Counted from the first letter of the stretch, positions 1-10,311 are shown. The stretch is 64,000 nucleotides of DNA from Methanosarcina sp. (GCF_028693135.1 NZ_JAQUVZ010000002.1:1-64000), one strand, 5' to 3'. Made by a program: numbers and translations. Notes: generated by a model not told the origin, from the sequence alone.

Positions 1-610
1 CCAGGCCTTAAAACTTAGCCCCTCTAAACCTTAACCCGATCTCCCAAAACCAAGTTTTTCCAAGCCTTAACCCTCTCCAAAACATGGCTATGGGAAGTCT
101 GATCCTAGAATATCAATCATGTAGCCGAGGACGACCAGAATTTTGGCTTCAGAATAATTCCTGCGGGTCAGTCGGAAAGTGAAAGTATTCGGTTGAGCCG
201 TTTAAAAGGCAAAAATAAAAAAATCGATTAATTCATTATGGGGCGTTTCATCCTCTCAGGAAGGAATTGAAAAAATGATTGATTAATACTTTCAGTCCGC
301 TATATAACTTTATTAATAAAAAATCGACGTTTTGCTATATGTGTTGAAAAAATCGGGACATATATCTCCGGAAGAATTCCGGACAACTGGCGCGGGTCAT
401 TTATAACTACTTATTTATAATAATACGTAGAATTATCTGCCGGAACACATTATCCGAAAAGTGAAGAGAAAAAGTGAAAGAAAAGTTCTTCAAAAATGAT
501 TTTGCTTCTTGTTTCAGATTATTTTTATCTTAACCTCAAAGTCTTAACTCAAAGTTTTTAAGTCCTTAATTTATCCATCCAATTAATGAGAAAAATCCGA
601 GAGAAGAAAA
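1..610. other. Gene-free leader upstream of uvrA
   Basis: No convincing gene is seen. Positions about 85-185 read on the minus strand give a short open stretch ending in ILVVLGYMIDILGSDFP and a stop. A diverged copy of the same DNA lies near 59390-59450, so this is probably a gene relic. An AT-rich block near 412-432 (tttataataatacg) could hold a TATA-like element for uvrA. A small palindrome CCGGAA-gaa-TTCCGG lies at 368-382. The beginning of the window is rich in repeated ccttaa(c) words. Confidence 0.4.
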
Positions 611-3600
611 ATGAAAAATATAATCGTTAAAGGGGCACGGGAACACAACCTGAAAGATATCACTGTGGAGCTCCCGCGGGACAAATTCATCGTAATCACC
701 GGCGTCTCAGGCTCGGGGAAATCCACCCTTGCCTTTGACACTATCTATGCTGAGGGGCAGCGGCGCTATGTGGAATCCCTCTCTGCTTATGCGCGGCAGT
801 TCCTTGGGCTTATGAGCAAACCGGATGTGGACAGCATTGAAGGGCTGTCTCCGGCAATCTCTATAGAGCAGAAAACTACCTCCAAAAACCCCCGGAGTAC
901 GGTGGGAACTGTCACTGAAATCTATGACTACCTCAGGCTGCTTTTTGCAAGGGTAGGGACTCCTTACTGTCCTATCCATGATATCAAAATAGAGTCCCAG
1001 TCTCCGGAAAGGATCGCAGACAGCCTCAGCAGAGAATGTGAGGGAATGGTTACAATCCTCGCCCCAATCGTCCGCCAGAAAAAAGGGACTTACCAGCAGC
1101 TTTTCAGGGACCTGAACAGTGAAGGCTTTACTCGGGTCAGGGTAAACGGGGAAATCCACAGGACCGACGACGAGATTACCCTTGACCGCTACAAAAAGCA
1201 TGACATTGAAGTGGTAATTGACCGCCAGGACCCTGCCGAAGACCGGTCAAGGCTTGTCGAAGCCTGTGAAAATGCCCTCCGAAAAGGCGAAGGGCTCTTA
1301 ATTGCCGTCGATTCTGAAGGAAAAGACCACCTATATTCTTCTAACATGGCCTGTCCGGTCTGCGGGATGGCTTTTGAGGAACTCCAGCCCAGGATGTTTT
1401 CCTTCAACAGTCCCTTCGGGGCATGTGAAGCCTGTAACGGGCTCGGGATTAAGATGGAGTTCGATCCTGACCTCATAATTCCTGATAAAAGCCTGTGCAT
1501 TGCCGACGGAGCTGTTGCTCTTTACAGGAACTTCCTTGACGGCTACAGGAGCCAGCACCTGGCAGCTGTTGCAAAGCACTTCGGTTTTGACATCTTTACC
1601 CCTCTTGACACCCTTTCTGAGGAACAGTACAATGTCCTCATGCATGGCTCAGATGATCGAATCCAGTTCAGCATGAGCATGAAGAACGGAGATGCCCAGT
1701 GGTCCCACAAAGGCACATGGGAAGGGCTTCTTCCGCAGTCTGAGAGGCTTTATAACCAGACAAAGTCCGAGTACCGGCGAAAAGAACTTGAGAAGTTCAT
1801 GCAGGTCCATCCCTGTCCGAATTGTGAAGGCAAGCGTCTGAAAGAAAAGGTCCTTGCAGTCAAACTCTCCGGAAAGTCGATCGTGGATACAACAGATTTC
1901 TCCATTATCCAGTGTATCCGGTTTTTCGAAAACATCACGCTTTCGGAAAAAGAACAGGAAATCGCAAAACAGGTCCTGAAAGAAATTCGTTCCCGGCTTG
2001 GTTTCCTTGAGCACGTGGGACTTGGGTACCTGACCCTTTCCCGCGGTGCAGGCACCCTCTCAGGTGGGGAAGCTCAGCGGATCAGGCTGGCAACCCAGAT
2101 CGGCTCAAACCTCATGGGAGTGCTCTATGTGCTGGACGAACCTTCGATAGGGCTGCACCAGAGAGACAACGAGCGGCTAATCCAGACCCTGCAGACCCTC
2201 CGGGACCTTGGGAACACTCTCATCGTGGTAGAACATGACGAAGATACTATCCGGGCTGCGGACTACGTGCTCGATATAGGCCCGGGGGCAGGGATACATG
2301 GAGGCTATGTGGTAGCTGAAGGGACGCCCGCCGAAATAGAGAGAAATCCGGAGTCTCTGACAGGCAAGTACCTCTCAGGAGAAAAGCAGATAAAGCCTCC
2401 CGCTCTCCGCCGCCAGAGCGAAGCCTTTGTCCGGTTGAAAGGCTGCCGGGCAAATAACCTGAAGGACATCGATGTGAATGTCCCCATAGGGCTTTTCACA
2501 GTAATTACCGGGGTTTCGGGTTCCGGAAAGTCTACTCTTATCTACGATACTCTTTACAAAGCCCTGATGAAGAAGATCAATAAATCAAATGTAACCCCCG
2601 GGGAATATGACGAGCTGGTTTTTGACTCCGAGCTCGATAAGGTAATTGTTATTGACCAGAGCCCCATAGGCAGGACCCCCCGCTCGAACCCTGTGACCTA
2701 CACCAAGGTCTTTGATGCGATCAGGCAGGCTTTTGCCGAAACAAAGGAAGCCAAAATCCGGGGGTACAAAACCGGGCGCTTTTCTTTCAACGTAAAAGGA
2801 GGGCGCTGTGAAGCCTGCCAGGGAGATGGGCTGATCAAGATTGAAATGAATTTCCTGCCTGATGTTTACATTGAGTGTGAAGAGTGCAAGGGCACGCGCT
2901 ATAACCGGGAAACCCTCGAGGTAAAGTACAGGGACAAATCGATTTCCGACGTCCTGAACATGACCGTGGAAGAGGCTGCAGAGCATTTTGAAAACGTCCC
3001 TGCAATCAAAGGCAAGCTCGATACCCTCACCCGAGTAGGGCTCGGGTACATCAAACTCGGGCAGAGTTCAACAACCCTTTCCGGCGGAGAAGCCCAGAGG
3101 ATCAAGCTGACCCGCGAACTTTCTAAAAAAGGCACGGGAAAGACTATTTATCTGCTTGACGAGCCCACAACAGGGCTGCATTTCCATGACGTTAAAAAAT
3201 TGATTTCAGTCCTGAACAGCCTTGTTGCAAAAGGAAACACTGTGGTCGTTATAGAACACAACCTGGACGTCATCAAGTCAGCAGACCATATAATCGATCT
3301 TGGCCCCGAAGGCGGAAATGCAGGGGGGGAGATTGTCGCCACAGGCACGCCTGAAGAAATTGCCCTGGTCCCGGAAAGCTATACCGGGCATTTCCTTGCT
3401 CCCAGGCTTTCAGCGAGAGGGAGCACCTACCTGGACTCGGGAGCACAGCCTGTTGAGGCAGTTTTTGAGGACGGGGAAGATTTTGAGGCGGGTTACGAGG
3501 ATTCTGAAGGGGACTCTGAAGGGGATTCTGAAGGGGACTCTGAAGAGGAATCTGAGGACGAATTTGAAGAAGAGCCTGAAGAATTCAAAGACGGAGTAGA

Positions 3601-3628
3601 CAAAGCGTTTGAAGGACAGGCACTTTGA
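611..3628 (+). CDS. uvrA: Excinuclease ABC subunit A (UvrA)
   Basis: DNA damage-recognition ATPase of nucleotide excision repair; as a dimer it loads UvrB onto lesions. Two ABC modules are visible. Walker A motifs GVSGSGKST occur near residues 31 and 633, and ABC signatures LSGGEAQRI near 483 and 823. Paired-cysteine zinc modules lie near 247-275 (CPVCG...CEAC) and 733-760 (CEAC...CEEC). The catalytic part ends near residue 950. It is followed by an unusual acidic tail of about 55 residues built on a repeated GDSE unit. The ATG start follows a purine-rich gagagaagaaaa. It leads a uvrA-uvrC-uvrB series, all on the plus strand with short gaps. The family is bacterial in origin and was presumably acquired by transfer, as in other mesophilic methanogens. 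Confidence 0.97.
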   Translation: MKNIIVKGAREHNLKDITVELPRDKFIVITGVSGSGKSTLAFDTIYAEGQRRYVESLSAYARQFLGLMSKPDVDSIEGLSPAISIEQKTTSKNPRSTVGTVTEIYDYLRLLFARVGTPYCPIHDIKIESQSPERIADSLSRECEGMVTILAPIVRQKKGTYQQLFRDLNSEGFTRVRVNGEIHRTDDEITLDRYKKHDIEVVIDRQDPAEDRSRLVEACENALRKGEGLLIAVDSEGKDHLYSSNMACPVCGMAFEELQPRMFSFNSPFGACEACNGLGIKMEFDPDLIIPDKSLCIADGAVALYRNFLDGYRSQHLAAVAKHFGFDIFTPLDTLSEEQYNVLMHGSDDRIQFSMSMKNGDAQWSHKGTWEGLLPQSERLYNQTKSEYRRKELEKFMQVHPCPNCEGKRLKEKVLAVKLSGKSIVDTTDFSIIQCIRFFENITLSEKEQEIAKQVLKEIRSRLGFLEHVGLGYLTLSRGAGTLSGGEAQRIRLATQIGSNLMGVLYVLDEPSIGLHQRDNERLIQTLQTLRDLGNTLIVVEHDEDTIRAADYVLDIGPGAGIHGGYVVAEGTPAEIERNPESLTGKYLSGEKQIKPPALRRQSEAFVRLKGCRANNLKDIDVNVPIGLFTVITGVSGSGKSTLIYDTLYKALMKKINKSNVTPGEYDELVFDSELDKVIVIDQSPIGRTPRSNPVTYTKVFDAIRQAFAETKEAKIRGYKTGRFSFNVKGGRCEACQGDGLIKIEMNFLPDVYIECEECKGTRYNRETLEVKYRDKSISDVLNMTVEEAAEHFENVPAIKGKLDTLTRVGLGYIKLGQSSTTLSGGEAQRIKLTRELSKKGTGKTIYLLDEPTTGLHFHDVKKLISVLNSLVAKGNTVVVIEHNLDVIKSADHIIDLGPEGGNAGGEIVATGTPEEIALVPESYTGHFLAPRLSARGSTYLDSGAQPVEAVFEDGEDFEAGYEDSEGDSEGDSEGDSEEESEDEFEEEPEEFKDGVDKAFEGQAL

Positions 3629-3635
3629 AGAATTT

Positions 3636-3682
3636 CTGCAAGGATTTCTGAATAAGGATTTCTGAATAAGGATTTCTGCAAA
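3636..3682. repeat. Tandem repeat in uvrA-uvrC spacer
   Basis: About three copies of a 14-16 bp unit (ggatttctgaataa / ggatttctgcaa) lie directly after the uvrA stop. It is one of many short tandem repeats at gene ends in this window. Confidence 0.7.
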
Positions 3683-3754
3683 ATGATTCTTGCAAAACTA
3701 AAACCTGAAAACCGGATTTGAGTAAACTAAATTTAAACGCTATGAGGCTCAAAA

Positions 3755-5311
3755 ATGATTGACCTGGATGCTCTTCCGCACCTGCCCGGCTGCTACCTTT
3801 TTAAGGATGAGGACGGGGGTGTACTCTACGTGGGGAAGGCAAAAGACCTTAAAAAAAGGGTAAGCAGCTATTTCCAGAAAAAGGACCACGACCCTAAAAC
3901 AGCGATCCTTGTACAGGCTGCCAGGGGCCTTGACTTCATAGTTACAAATACCGAGGTAGAAGCCCTGCTCCTTGAGAATACTCTGATCAAGAAGCACTGG
4001 CCCAGGTACAATATTCTCCTCAAGGACTCAAAGCGATATGCCTGCATCCACCTCACCGGAGATAAATTTCCCAGGATCAGGATTGCCCGGAAGAATACCG
4101 GAGAAGGAGAGTTCTTCGGGCCTTTCGTTTCTGCAAAGGAAAGGGACTATATCTTCGAGGTCGTCAGAAAAACCTTCCAGCTCAGGACCTGTAAAAAAAT
4201 GCCTGTACGTGCCTGCCTCCGTTATCACATCGGAGTATGCAGCGGACCCTGTATAGGCAGTATTTCCATAGAGGAGTACGGAGAAAAGGTAAAAAGGGCC
4301 ACTTCTGTCCTGAAAGGCAACATCAGGGAACTTATCGAGTCCATGGGAATCGAAATGAAAGAGCTGGCTTCCAGGCAGCGGTTTGAGCAGGCCCTGGAAC
4401 TCCGAGATGAGATTGCGGCCCTTGAAAGCCTTCAGGAAAAGCAAAATATGGAGAGGCAGAAGAAACATGATGAGGATATCCTGAACTACATTGTCAGGGA
4501 TGATACTGTCTACCTCATGCTCTTCAAGGTTTACAAAGGGACTCTTGAAGACAAACAGGACTATGTCTTTGCCTTCGGACAGGAGTTTCTGGAAGAATTT
4601 CTGGTGCAGTACTATTCCGAGAATGACCCGCCTGAAGAACTGATCGTTCCCGAGTCTCTTGAAGAGTCTCTTATAGAATTCCTGGCGCATGTGAAGGGAA
4701 AGAAAGTGAAGGTTACGGTTCCGAAGCAGGGAGAGAAAAAAGAACTTCTCGACCTGGTCCTGAAGAATGTTGAAATCGGATTTTTCGGGGACAGAAAAAA
4801 AATCGAAGCCCTGCAGAGCAAACTCTCCCTCCCAAAACTCCCGAACGTTATCGAGTGCTTTGATATATCCCACCTCTCGGGCACGGCTACGGTCGGCTCT
4901 ATGGTGCAATTCAGGGGAGGCAGGCCTGATAAACACAACTATCGGCGCTTCAAAATAGAAAGTGTGGAAGGGATTGATGATTTCGCTTCGATTGCCGAGG
5001 TTGTCCGGAGGCGCTATTCCCGCCTGCTTGAAGACAAACACGACATACCTGATTTAATTGTTATAGATGGGGGCAAAGGGCAGCTCTCTTCAGCTTTCCA
5101 GGAACTCCGGAAACTGAAGCTCAGGGTTCCTATTATTTCCATTGCCAAGCGGGAAGAAGAAATTTATGTGCCAGGACTTAAGTCGCCTCTCCCCATAAAA
5201 AAAGATGAAAAAGCCTCACTCTTTGTCCAGGAAATCCGGGACGAAGCTCACAGGTTTGCAATCAACTACAACCGCCTGCTCAGGCAAAAATCATTGATCC
5301 CAAAATCGTAA
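3755..5311 (+). CDS. uvrC: Excinuclease ABC subunit C (UvrC), lacking the C-terminal HhH domain
   Basis: Dual-incision nuclease of excision repair. It has an N-terminal GIY-YIG nuclease (GCYLF...LYVGKAK, about residues 12-30), a cysteine cluster (CKKMPVRACLRYHIGVCSGPC, about 147-167), a UVR helical hairpin that contacts UvrB (about 207-230) and an RNase H-like endonuclease domain (from about 365). The acidic/histidine residues expected for 5' incision are present in ECFDISH, LIVIDGGKGQ and DEAHRFA. At 518 residues it is shorter than typical bacterial UvrC (about 600), because the tandem helix-hairpin-helix end is missing; the stop follows soon after the nuclease domain. ATG start. It lies between uvrA and uvrB. 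Confidence 0.96.
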   Translation: MIDLDALPHLPGCYLFKDEDGGVLYVGKAKDLKKRVSSYFQKKDHDPKTAILVQAARGLDFIVTNTEVEALLLENTLIKKHWPRYNILLKDSKRYACIHLTGDKFPRIRIARKNTGEGEFFGPFVSAKERDYIFEVVRKTFQLRTCKKMPVRACLRYHIGVCSGPCIGSISIEEYGEKVKRATSVLKGNIRELIESMGIEMKELASRQRFEQALELRDEIAALESLQEKQNMERQKKHDEDILNYIVRDDTVYLMLFKVYKGTLEDKQDYVFAFGQEFLEEFLVQYYSENDPPEELIVPESLEESLIEFLAHVKGKKVKVTVPKQGEKKELLDLVLKNVEIGFFGDRKKIEALQSKLSLPKLPNVIECFDISHLSGTATVGSMVQFRGGRPDKHNYRRFKIESVEGIDDFASIAEVVRRRYSRLLEDKHDIPDLIVIDGGKGQLSSAFQELRKLKLRVPIISIAKREEEIYVPGLKSPLPIKKDEKASLFVQEIRDEAHRFAINYNRLLRQKSLIPKS

Positions 5312-5383
5312 TCATCTGTCTTTGCCAGGCTCCTCAATTAGTGATGTAAATTATTTTCATTTACTGAAGAAGGTCTTGATTCC

Positions 5384-7396
5384 ATGAAATCTTCCAGCCA
5401 GCCACCCGAGGCACCATCCGAAAAAAAGTTTGAAACAATACACGATGCACGGTACTGGGACAGCCCTCAGTTCAAGCTCGTTTCAGATTTTGAACCCAGG
5501 GGATCCCAACCAGAAGCTATAAGGCAGCTTGTAGAGGGGCTGGAGAAGAACGAAAGATGCCAGACTCTTCTCGGGGTAACCGGGTCCGGAAAGACCTATA
5601 CGGTCGCAAATGTCATAAACCAGGTCAAAAAGCCGACTCTTGTTATTGCCCATAACAAGACCCTGGCTGCCCAGCTATATAATGAGTTCAGGGAATTCTT
5701 CCCCGAAAACCGGGTCGAATACTTTGTCTCTTATTATGACTATTACCAGCCTGAATCCTATCTCCCTGCCAAAGACCAGTACATTGAGAAAGACGCGCAG
5801 ATAAACCCGAAGATTGAACAGATGCGCCTTGCAGCCACAGCTTCCCTGATGTCACGCCAGGACGTGATTGTGGTGGCGTCGGTGTCCTGCATCTACGGGC
5901 TTGGCAACCCTGAGAACTTCCAGAAGATGGGGTTTGAACTGAAGGTTGGAGATAAGGTCCAGAGAAAGGAAATCCTTGAGAAACTTATCGATATCCAGTT
6001 TGAAAGAAACGATATGGAACTCATGCCCGGGCGCTTTCGCGTAAAAGGGGACACGATTGATATCATTCCCGGTTACTTCGATGACATCATCCGGGTAGAA
6101 CTCTTCGGGGACGAAGTAGACCGTATTTCCGAGATAGACAAGCAGACAGGGCAGCGAAAGGAAGAAATGGACTACTTCTTTGTCTATCCTGCCAGGCATT
6201 ATGTTATCCCTGAAGAGGAGCAGAAAAACGCAATCCAGTACATCCTTGAAGAGCTTGAAGAGCGCCTGCCTGAACTCGGGCTGCTCGAGTCCCACCGGCT
6301 GAAGCAGCGCACGCTCTATGACATGGAAATGATTGAAGAAACCGGCAGCTGTAAAGGCATTGAGAACTACTCAAGGCACTTTGACCACAGGCAGCCCGGA
6401 GAACAGCCTTTCTGCCTGATTGACTATTTCCCTGAAGATTTCCTCCTGGTCATTGATGAGAGCCACCAGACCATCCCGCAGCTACACGGGATGTATAACG
6501 GAGACCGCTCACGGAAAAAGAGCCTTATTGATTACGGCTTCAGGCTCCCCAGTGCATTTGACAACCGGCCCCTGAAGTTTGACGAATTTGAAAAGTACAT
6601 GAAAAACGTGATCTTCGTCTCGGCAACCCCTGCAGACTACGAGCGGGAGCACTCCGCCCGGATCGTCGAACAGATTATCCGCCCGACCGGCCTCGTTGAC
6701 CCTGAGGTTGAGATACGTCCCCTTGAGGGCCAGGTCAGGGACGTCATGCAGGAGATCCGGAAAATAGTGGATAGGGGAGACCGCGCCCTTGTGACCACCC
6801 TGACCAAAAAGCTCGCAGAAGAACTGACCGATTACCTTGCCAGAAACGAGATCAAAGCCCGTTACCTGCATTCCGATATCAAGACTATCGAAAGGACTGA
6901 AATCATCCGCGAACTGCGCCTTGGCAAGTTTGATGTCCTCGTAGGGATCAACCTGCTAAGGGAAGGGCTTGACATCCCTGAAGTGGGCTTCATCGGAATC
7001 CTGGATGCAGATAAGGAAGGCTTTCTCAGGGACTCAAAGAGCCTCATCCAGATCATAGGTCGCGCAGCCCGGAACTCCAGTTCAACGGTTGTCCTCTACG
7101 CTGACAGGATGACCGATTCCATCAAAAAAGCTGTCGGTGAGACAGAACGCCGCCGCACAATGCAGATCGCCTACAACAAAGAACACGGCATTGTCCCGAC
7201 AACCATCCGAAAACCGATCAGGGAAAAAGTAGTGGATATTACCGACACAAAACACATCCCGAAGACCGATATCCCCAACGTAATCATCGAACTGGATATG
7301 GAGATGAGGGAAGCTGCCGACAGGCTGGACTTCGAGCGCGCAATCCAGCTCAGAGAAATCATAAAGAGACTGGAAAAAGAGATGAAAACGGTGTGA
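5384..7396 (+). CDS. uvrB: Excinuclease ABC subunit B (UvrB)
   Basis: Damage-verification helicase-like subunit that receives DNA from UvrA and recruits UvrC. Walker A GVTGSGKTYT lies at about residues 63-72. The beta-hairpin region YYDYYQPESY is near 120, and motif II DESHQT near 357. Helicase motifs V/VI (GINLLREGLDIPE, QIIGRAARN) lie near 525-570, and the C-terminal UVR motif (AADRLDFERAIQLREII) forms the last 40 residues and matches the partner motif in UvrC. Length 670 is typical. ATG start with an AGAAGGTC-like site 10-15 nt upstream. It is third in the uvrA-uvrC-uvrB series, 72 bp after uvrC. Confidence 0.97.
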   Translation: MKSSSQPPEAPSEKKFETIHDARYWDSPQFKLVSDFEPRGSQPEAIRQLVEGLEKNERCQTLLGVTGSGKTYTVANVINQVKKPTLVIAHNKTLAAQLYNEFREFFPENRVEYFVSYYDYYQPESYLPAKDQYIEKDAQINPKIEQMRLAATASLMSRQDVIVVASVSCIYGLGNPENFQKMGFELKVGDKVQRKEILEKLIDIQFERNDMELMPGRFRVKGDTIDIIPGYFDDIIRVELFGDEVDRISEIDKQTGQRKEEMDYFFVYPARHYVIPEEEQKNAIQYILEELEERLPELGLLESHRLKQRTLYDMEMIEETGSCKGIENYSRHFDHRQPGEQPFCLIDYFPEDFLLVIDESHQTIPQLHGMYNGDRSRKKSLIDYGFRLPSAFDNRPLKFDEFEKYMKNVIFVSATPADYEREHSARIVEQIIRPTGLVDPEVEIRPLEGQVRDVMQEIRKIVDRGDRALVTTLTKKLAEELTDYLARNEIKARYLHSDIKTIERTEIIRELRLGKFDVLVGINLLREGLDIPEVGFIGILDADKEGFLRDSKSLIQIIGRAARNSSSTVVLYADRMTDSIKKAVGETERRRTMQIAYNKEHGIVPTTIRKPIREKVVDITDTKHIPKTDIPNVIIELDMEMREAADRLDFERAIQLREIIKRLEKEMKTV

Positions 7397-7424
7397 AGGT
7401 GAGAATGGCTTTAGAGGGAAAAAC

Positions 7425-7430
7425 TTTTTT
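7425..7430 (+). terminator. T-run after uvrB
   Basis: A T6 tract lies 29 bp after the uvrB stop and is followed by further T-rich sequence. Archaeal termination typically uses such tracts without a required hairpin. Confidence 0.4.
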
Positions 7431-7545
7431 ATCTGAGTTTTTCATTTTACCTTAGTTTTTCATTTTACCTGGGTTCTCACTTTACCTGGGTTCTCACTTT
7501 ACCTGGTTTCTCACTTTACCTGGTTTCTCACTTTACCTGGGTTTT
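7431..7545. repeat. Tandem repeat, 17-18 bp unit
   Basis: About six imperfect copies of a unit like ttctcactttacctggg follow uvrB. Early copies read ttcattttacctt and later ones are near identical. Confidence 0.85.
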
Positions 7546-7607
7546 TTCTTCCTTTCGCCTTACAATAATATATTCACCTGTATTGGAATTTCATCCGACC
7601 ATGACCT

Positions 7608-7853
7608 TTATTCTCCGTCATCGCCAGAGTCATCGCCAGAGTCATCGTCTTCGTACTCTTCTCTTTCGTCTCTTTCCGAATATCCTGTTTCTTCTTTCGG
7701 TCTTGCTTCTTCCCTTTCCTTTTCTGTTTTCATGAATTCTCTTTCGGCTTCAGTTCTCGCTTCTGTTTCCTGGGACTTTTTTGCACAGTATTTTGCATAG
7801 GCAAACATGGCTACCAGTACTATAAGTGAAGCAAATAATAAAAAGAGCATCAT
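7608..7853 (-). CDS. Small one-TM membrane protein with a charged tail
   Basis: 81 residues, no recognised family. Residues 1-19 form one hydrophobic helix (LFLLFASLIVLVAMFAYA). The rest is a strongly charged Glu/Lys/Arg segment, probably helical or coiled, ending in a repeated acidic DDSGDDSGDDGE. A membrane anchor with a soluble charged tail is the simplest reading. Two adjacent ATG codons could start it, and no clear ribosome-binding site is seen. It is convergent with uvrB. Function unknown; expression is not certain. Confidence 0.55.
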   Translation of the reverse strand: MMLFLLFASLIVLVAMFAYAKYCAKKSQETEARTEAEREFMKTEKEREEARPKEETGYSERDEREEYEDDDSGDDSGDDGE

Positions 7854-8484
7854 ATTGAGTATGGAGCTGTAAGTACCTAATGAAATTTCAGGATCAAAAG
7901 CCAGATACAGTTCCTCCCATGTATTTTACTTTATGTCTGTGGCTGGTAACTGGTTATTTTTTCAATGATACTGTTTAAAGTTTATTAAACTAAATAAGCT
8001 TATCCATTAATAAATATATTAAAAAACGCTTTTGTCTTTTCTTTGAACGGATTTTAATTAGATTGTTAAATAGATTGGAATTCGGCTTCCTTCGGATACA
8101 GCGTTTTAAGAAGCATGTGCACCATAATACTAAGAAAAATCTGCTTATTTTGAGGAATGCGTAAGGACTGCAGGCAGTAATGGCCAGGGTTAGTTTCAAC
8201 AGGGCACATATATTTAGGCAGATGGAGACTCTGGTTGGCAGGGAATCCAACTCTGGGCTTACGGTGGGTTCCAAAGTGAAATTTTCTGGAGTGAATCTCC
8301 TCAATATTTTTCATAATATTTGTATTCTACTAACCAGCACAAATTTATCAAATACAGTAGGTTGTAATGTTAGAAACGGTATACATGTATCAAAAGCATA
8401 GAAATATATCAAAAATAGTAAAAAAAGCATAGAAATATATCAAAAACAGTAAGCTGTAATAAAAAATAAAAATAGGTGATAAAC
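7854..8484. other. Gene-free stretch with a 27-bp direct repeat
   Basis: No convincing gene. Two near-identical 27-bp copies (agcatagaaatatatcaaaa...agtaa) lie at 8395-8421 and 8426-8452, just before the winged-helix gene. They could be operator sites for it or simple duplication. Minus-strand open frames here have poor composition and no start signals. Confidence 0.4.
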
Positions 8485-8703
8485 ATGGCTGAGTATGTGA
8501 ATCTAAAGGTAGGGGAAGCTGCAGGAGTGCTGTACCGCAGGCTGGAAGAAGGAGAATGCAGCCTGAACCAGATAAAGACTCATCTGAGCACAAACGGCTT
8601 TGATTCCCAGATTGCTTTGATGGCTATTGGCTGGCTTTCCAGGGAAGACAAGATCAGCGTCAATAGGGAAGCAAACAGATGGTCTGTCCAGCTGAATGAA
8701 TAA
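8485..8703 (+). CDS. Winged helix-turn-helix protein, DUF2582-like
   Basis: 72 residues. The sequence (NLKVGEAAGVLYRRL..., then GFDSQIALMAIGWLSREDKI, then a short beta wing) matches the DUF2582 winged-helix family, a small stand-alone DNA-binding-like fold. An in-frame GTG at 8476 would add three residues. The ATG at 8485 is preferred because AGGTGA ends 5 nt before it and would overlap the GTG. It stands alone, with a 27-bp direct repeat in its upstream region that might be a binding site. Target unknown. Confidence 0.8.
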   Translation: MAEYVNLKVGEAAGVLYRRLEEGECSLNQIKTHLSTNGFDSQIALMAIGWLSREDKISVNREANRWSVQLNE

Positions 8704-9044
8704 CGTTCGGCTAATAAATCCAGATCCGTTTGAAAAAGCCAGTCTGATAAGAAATTTCACTTGATTCTGCTGAAAAAAAACCAGCTTTCCAGCTAAAAAA
8801 ACAACCTTTTAAAAGAGAACTCCTGCAAGGTAGACAAGAGACCCAGGCTGCATGACCCAGGTTCCGGTTTGATACGGAAGATTCAACTGTGATATCGTAA
8901 GCAAGAGGCTTTGGCTGCATGACCCTGAGGGTCTCTTTTCTCAGTTTGAGGATATTTTCCAGACTGTTCCTGAAAGAGCCTTCGACAAACCAGGCTGTAA
9001 CCGATGACTGGGGAGAGAATCAGGTCCGGAAAAAGTGGGTCCCT

Positions 9045-9290
9045 TTAGATCCCAGGGTGCAGGTTTACGAAAAAGGGCAATGGGTCAAGGAACACGACTC
9101 CCGCATACAGACATGTCGTGATGGCTGCAAAATACAGGACAAGGGCTTCCACATCTGTATCGGAGAGAAGGGGCCCAAAAAGGATCACTGAAAAAAACCC
9201 GAAGGTCGCGACTATGTTTTTCAGCAGGAAATGTTTCTTGAGAGAATAGCTGTTATTCGATATCTGTAGCCATCCGATATATGCAGTCAT
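9045..9290 (-). CDS. Possible small or truncated membrane protein
   Basis: 81 residues with two hydrophobic stretches (IVATFGFFSVILFGPLL and LVLYFAAITTCLYAGVVF). Codon choice resembles neighbouring genes more than the opposing plus-strand frame (8919-9191) does. No ribosome-binding site stands out and no family was recognised. The abrupt end after a hydrophobic segment suggests the remainder of a larger membrane protein. Could be a pseudogene. Confidence 0.35.
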   Translation of the reverse strand: MTAYIGWLQISNNSYSLKKHFLLKNIVATFGFFSVILFGPLLSDTDVEALVLYFAAITTCLYAGVVFLDPLPFFVNLHPGI

Positions 9291-9416
9291 ATCAGAATTT
9301 CATGGTATAATTTCCCCCGAAAGACTATATATTTTTGACAATGGTGTTTCTCAGTTAATCGTATGCTCCTACAATGGCAAATTTATTAAAGGGATAAATT
9401 GAATTAAGAGCCTGGC

Positions 9417-9821
9417 ATGAAGCAAAATAAACTCACATTAAGTATCCTTAAAGGTATATTCGGGATCTACAGGCTGGAAACAGGCTCTGAAATTCCTGCA
9501 TGGATGTATGGGAGCAGTTTCATTTCGATTACGCGAACTCCGGAAGAACTCTCCGTCGTCTGCCAGGAAAGCGGTATCCCTGCAAATATTCCTGCAGGTA
9601 CCCAAGCTGAAAGGGGCTGGAATTGCCTGAAAGTTGAGGGACCTCTGGATTTTGGGTTGACAGGAATCCTTGCAGGGATCAGCAAAGCTCTTGATGATAA
9701 TGGTGTCAGTATATTTGCCGTTTCAACATATGATACTGATTATATCCTTGTCAGGGAAAAAGATCTGGAATGTGCATGTAAAGCCCTTAAAGAAGCAGGT
9801 TACGACATCAAGAAATCGTGA
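9417..9821 (+). CDS. ACT-domain protein, CASTOR/POLLUX-like
   Basis: 134 residues resembling the small stand-alone two-ACT proteins related to CASTOR, which bind amino acids. The core includes FISITRTPEELSVVCQ, a glycine-rich turn FGLTGILAGISKAL and a final strand FAVSTYDTDYILV that is characteristic of this group. Ligand unknown; an amino-acid sensor is inferred. ATG start in an AT-rich leader with no strong Shine-Dalgarno site. Single gene, followed by a T7 tract. A second, unrelated-type ACT protein lies 2.1 kb downstream. Confidence 0.8.
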   Translation: MKQNKLTLSILKGIFGIYRLETGSEIPAWMYGSSFISITRTPEELSVVCQESGIPANIPAGTQAERGWNCLKVEGPLDFGLTGILAGISKALDDNGVSIFAVSTYDTDYILVREKDLECACKALKEAGYDIKKS

Positions 9822-9837
9822 ACAACACGAGGAAACC

Positions 9838-9844
9838 TTTTTTT
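9838..9844 (+). terminator. T7 tract after the ACT gene
   Basis: Uninterrupted T7 located 17 bp after the stop, consistent with an archaeal terminator. Confidence 0.5.
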
Positions 9845-9913
9845 AAAATATTATTTTCTGGTGATCCTTATTAATAGGTTGATATTAGTCCAGAATCTCC
9901 AAAATAGAATATA

Positions 9914-9947
9914 AGAAAGACCGCTCTCCTGCGTCGAGCGTGACAAG
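9914..9947 (-). repeat. Copy 1 of a dispersed GAGCG hairpin repeat
   Basis: Reverse-complement copy of a motif whose core is CGCTCgacgcaggaGAGCGG, seen again at 21322-21353 and 60351-60382. The core folds as a CGCTC/GAGCG hairpin. It is followed at 9949-9967 by a perfect 8-bp stem CCCCTGCG-gaa-CGCAGGGG. Confidence 0.75.
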
Positions 9948-10254
9948 ACCCCTGCGGAACGCAGGGGATGAACCTGGGGAATTGTTAAAATAGATAAAAG
10001 AGTGGTCCAGGAAGTCCTTTCATCGCCGTCATCAGAAAACAGATGAGGGTAGTTCACTTAAACCCGATCCCTTCTATTATTACGAATTATAAAAAAAGTA
10101 TTAAATATAAGTTTTACATAGAAGAAATGTCTACAGGCAGACCATTCCTCCTGCTAAAGACAGATATCCGGATTTTCCGTTTTCGTTCCCACCAGAAAGG
10201 GCTGACAGGTAGAATTTAATAACGGCTCCGGAAAATTGAGGTAAAGTCCGGTTA

Positions 10255-10311
10255 CGGGGGTGCGGGCAGACAAACTTTTCTGGTCAGACACTTTATTTGT
10301 CTGGCATCCCT
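10255..10311 (+). ncRNA. Strong bipartite hairpin, candidate structured RNA
   Basis: The stem CAGACAAA (10267-10274) pairs perfectly with TTTGTCTG (10296-10303). It is extended outward by GGGGTGC (10257-10263) pairing with GCATCCC (10304-10310), with one G-U pair and a GGG bulge. It lies 160 bp upstream of the gene at 10474 in an otherwise gene-free 650-bp stretch. A leader element or small RNA is possible; no known family was recognised. Confidence 0.4.

Noticed and set aside
4028-5041. 337-residue minus-strand frame
   Set aside because: Lies wholly within uvrC, whose domains and catalytic residues are clear; long antisense frames are common in this codon usage.
8919-9191. 90-residue plus-strand frame (VPLDPRVQVYEKGQW)
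   Set aside because: Opposes a more protein-like minus-strand membrane frame, and has no start signal or recognisable family.
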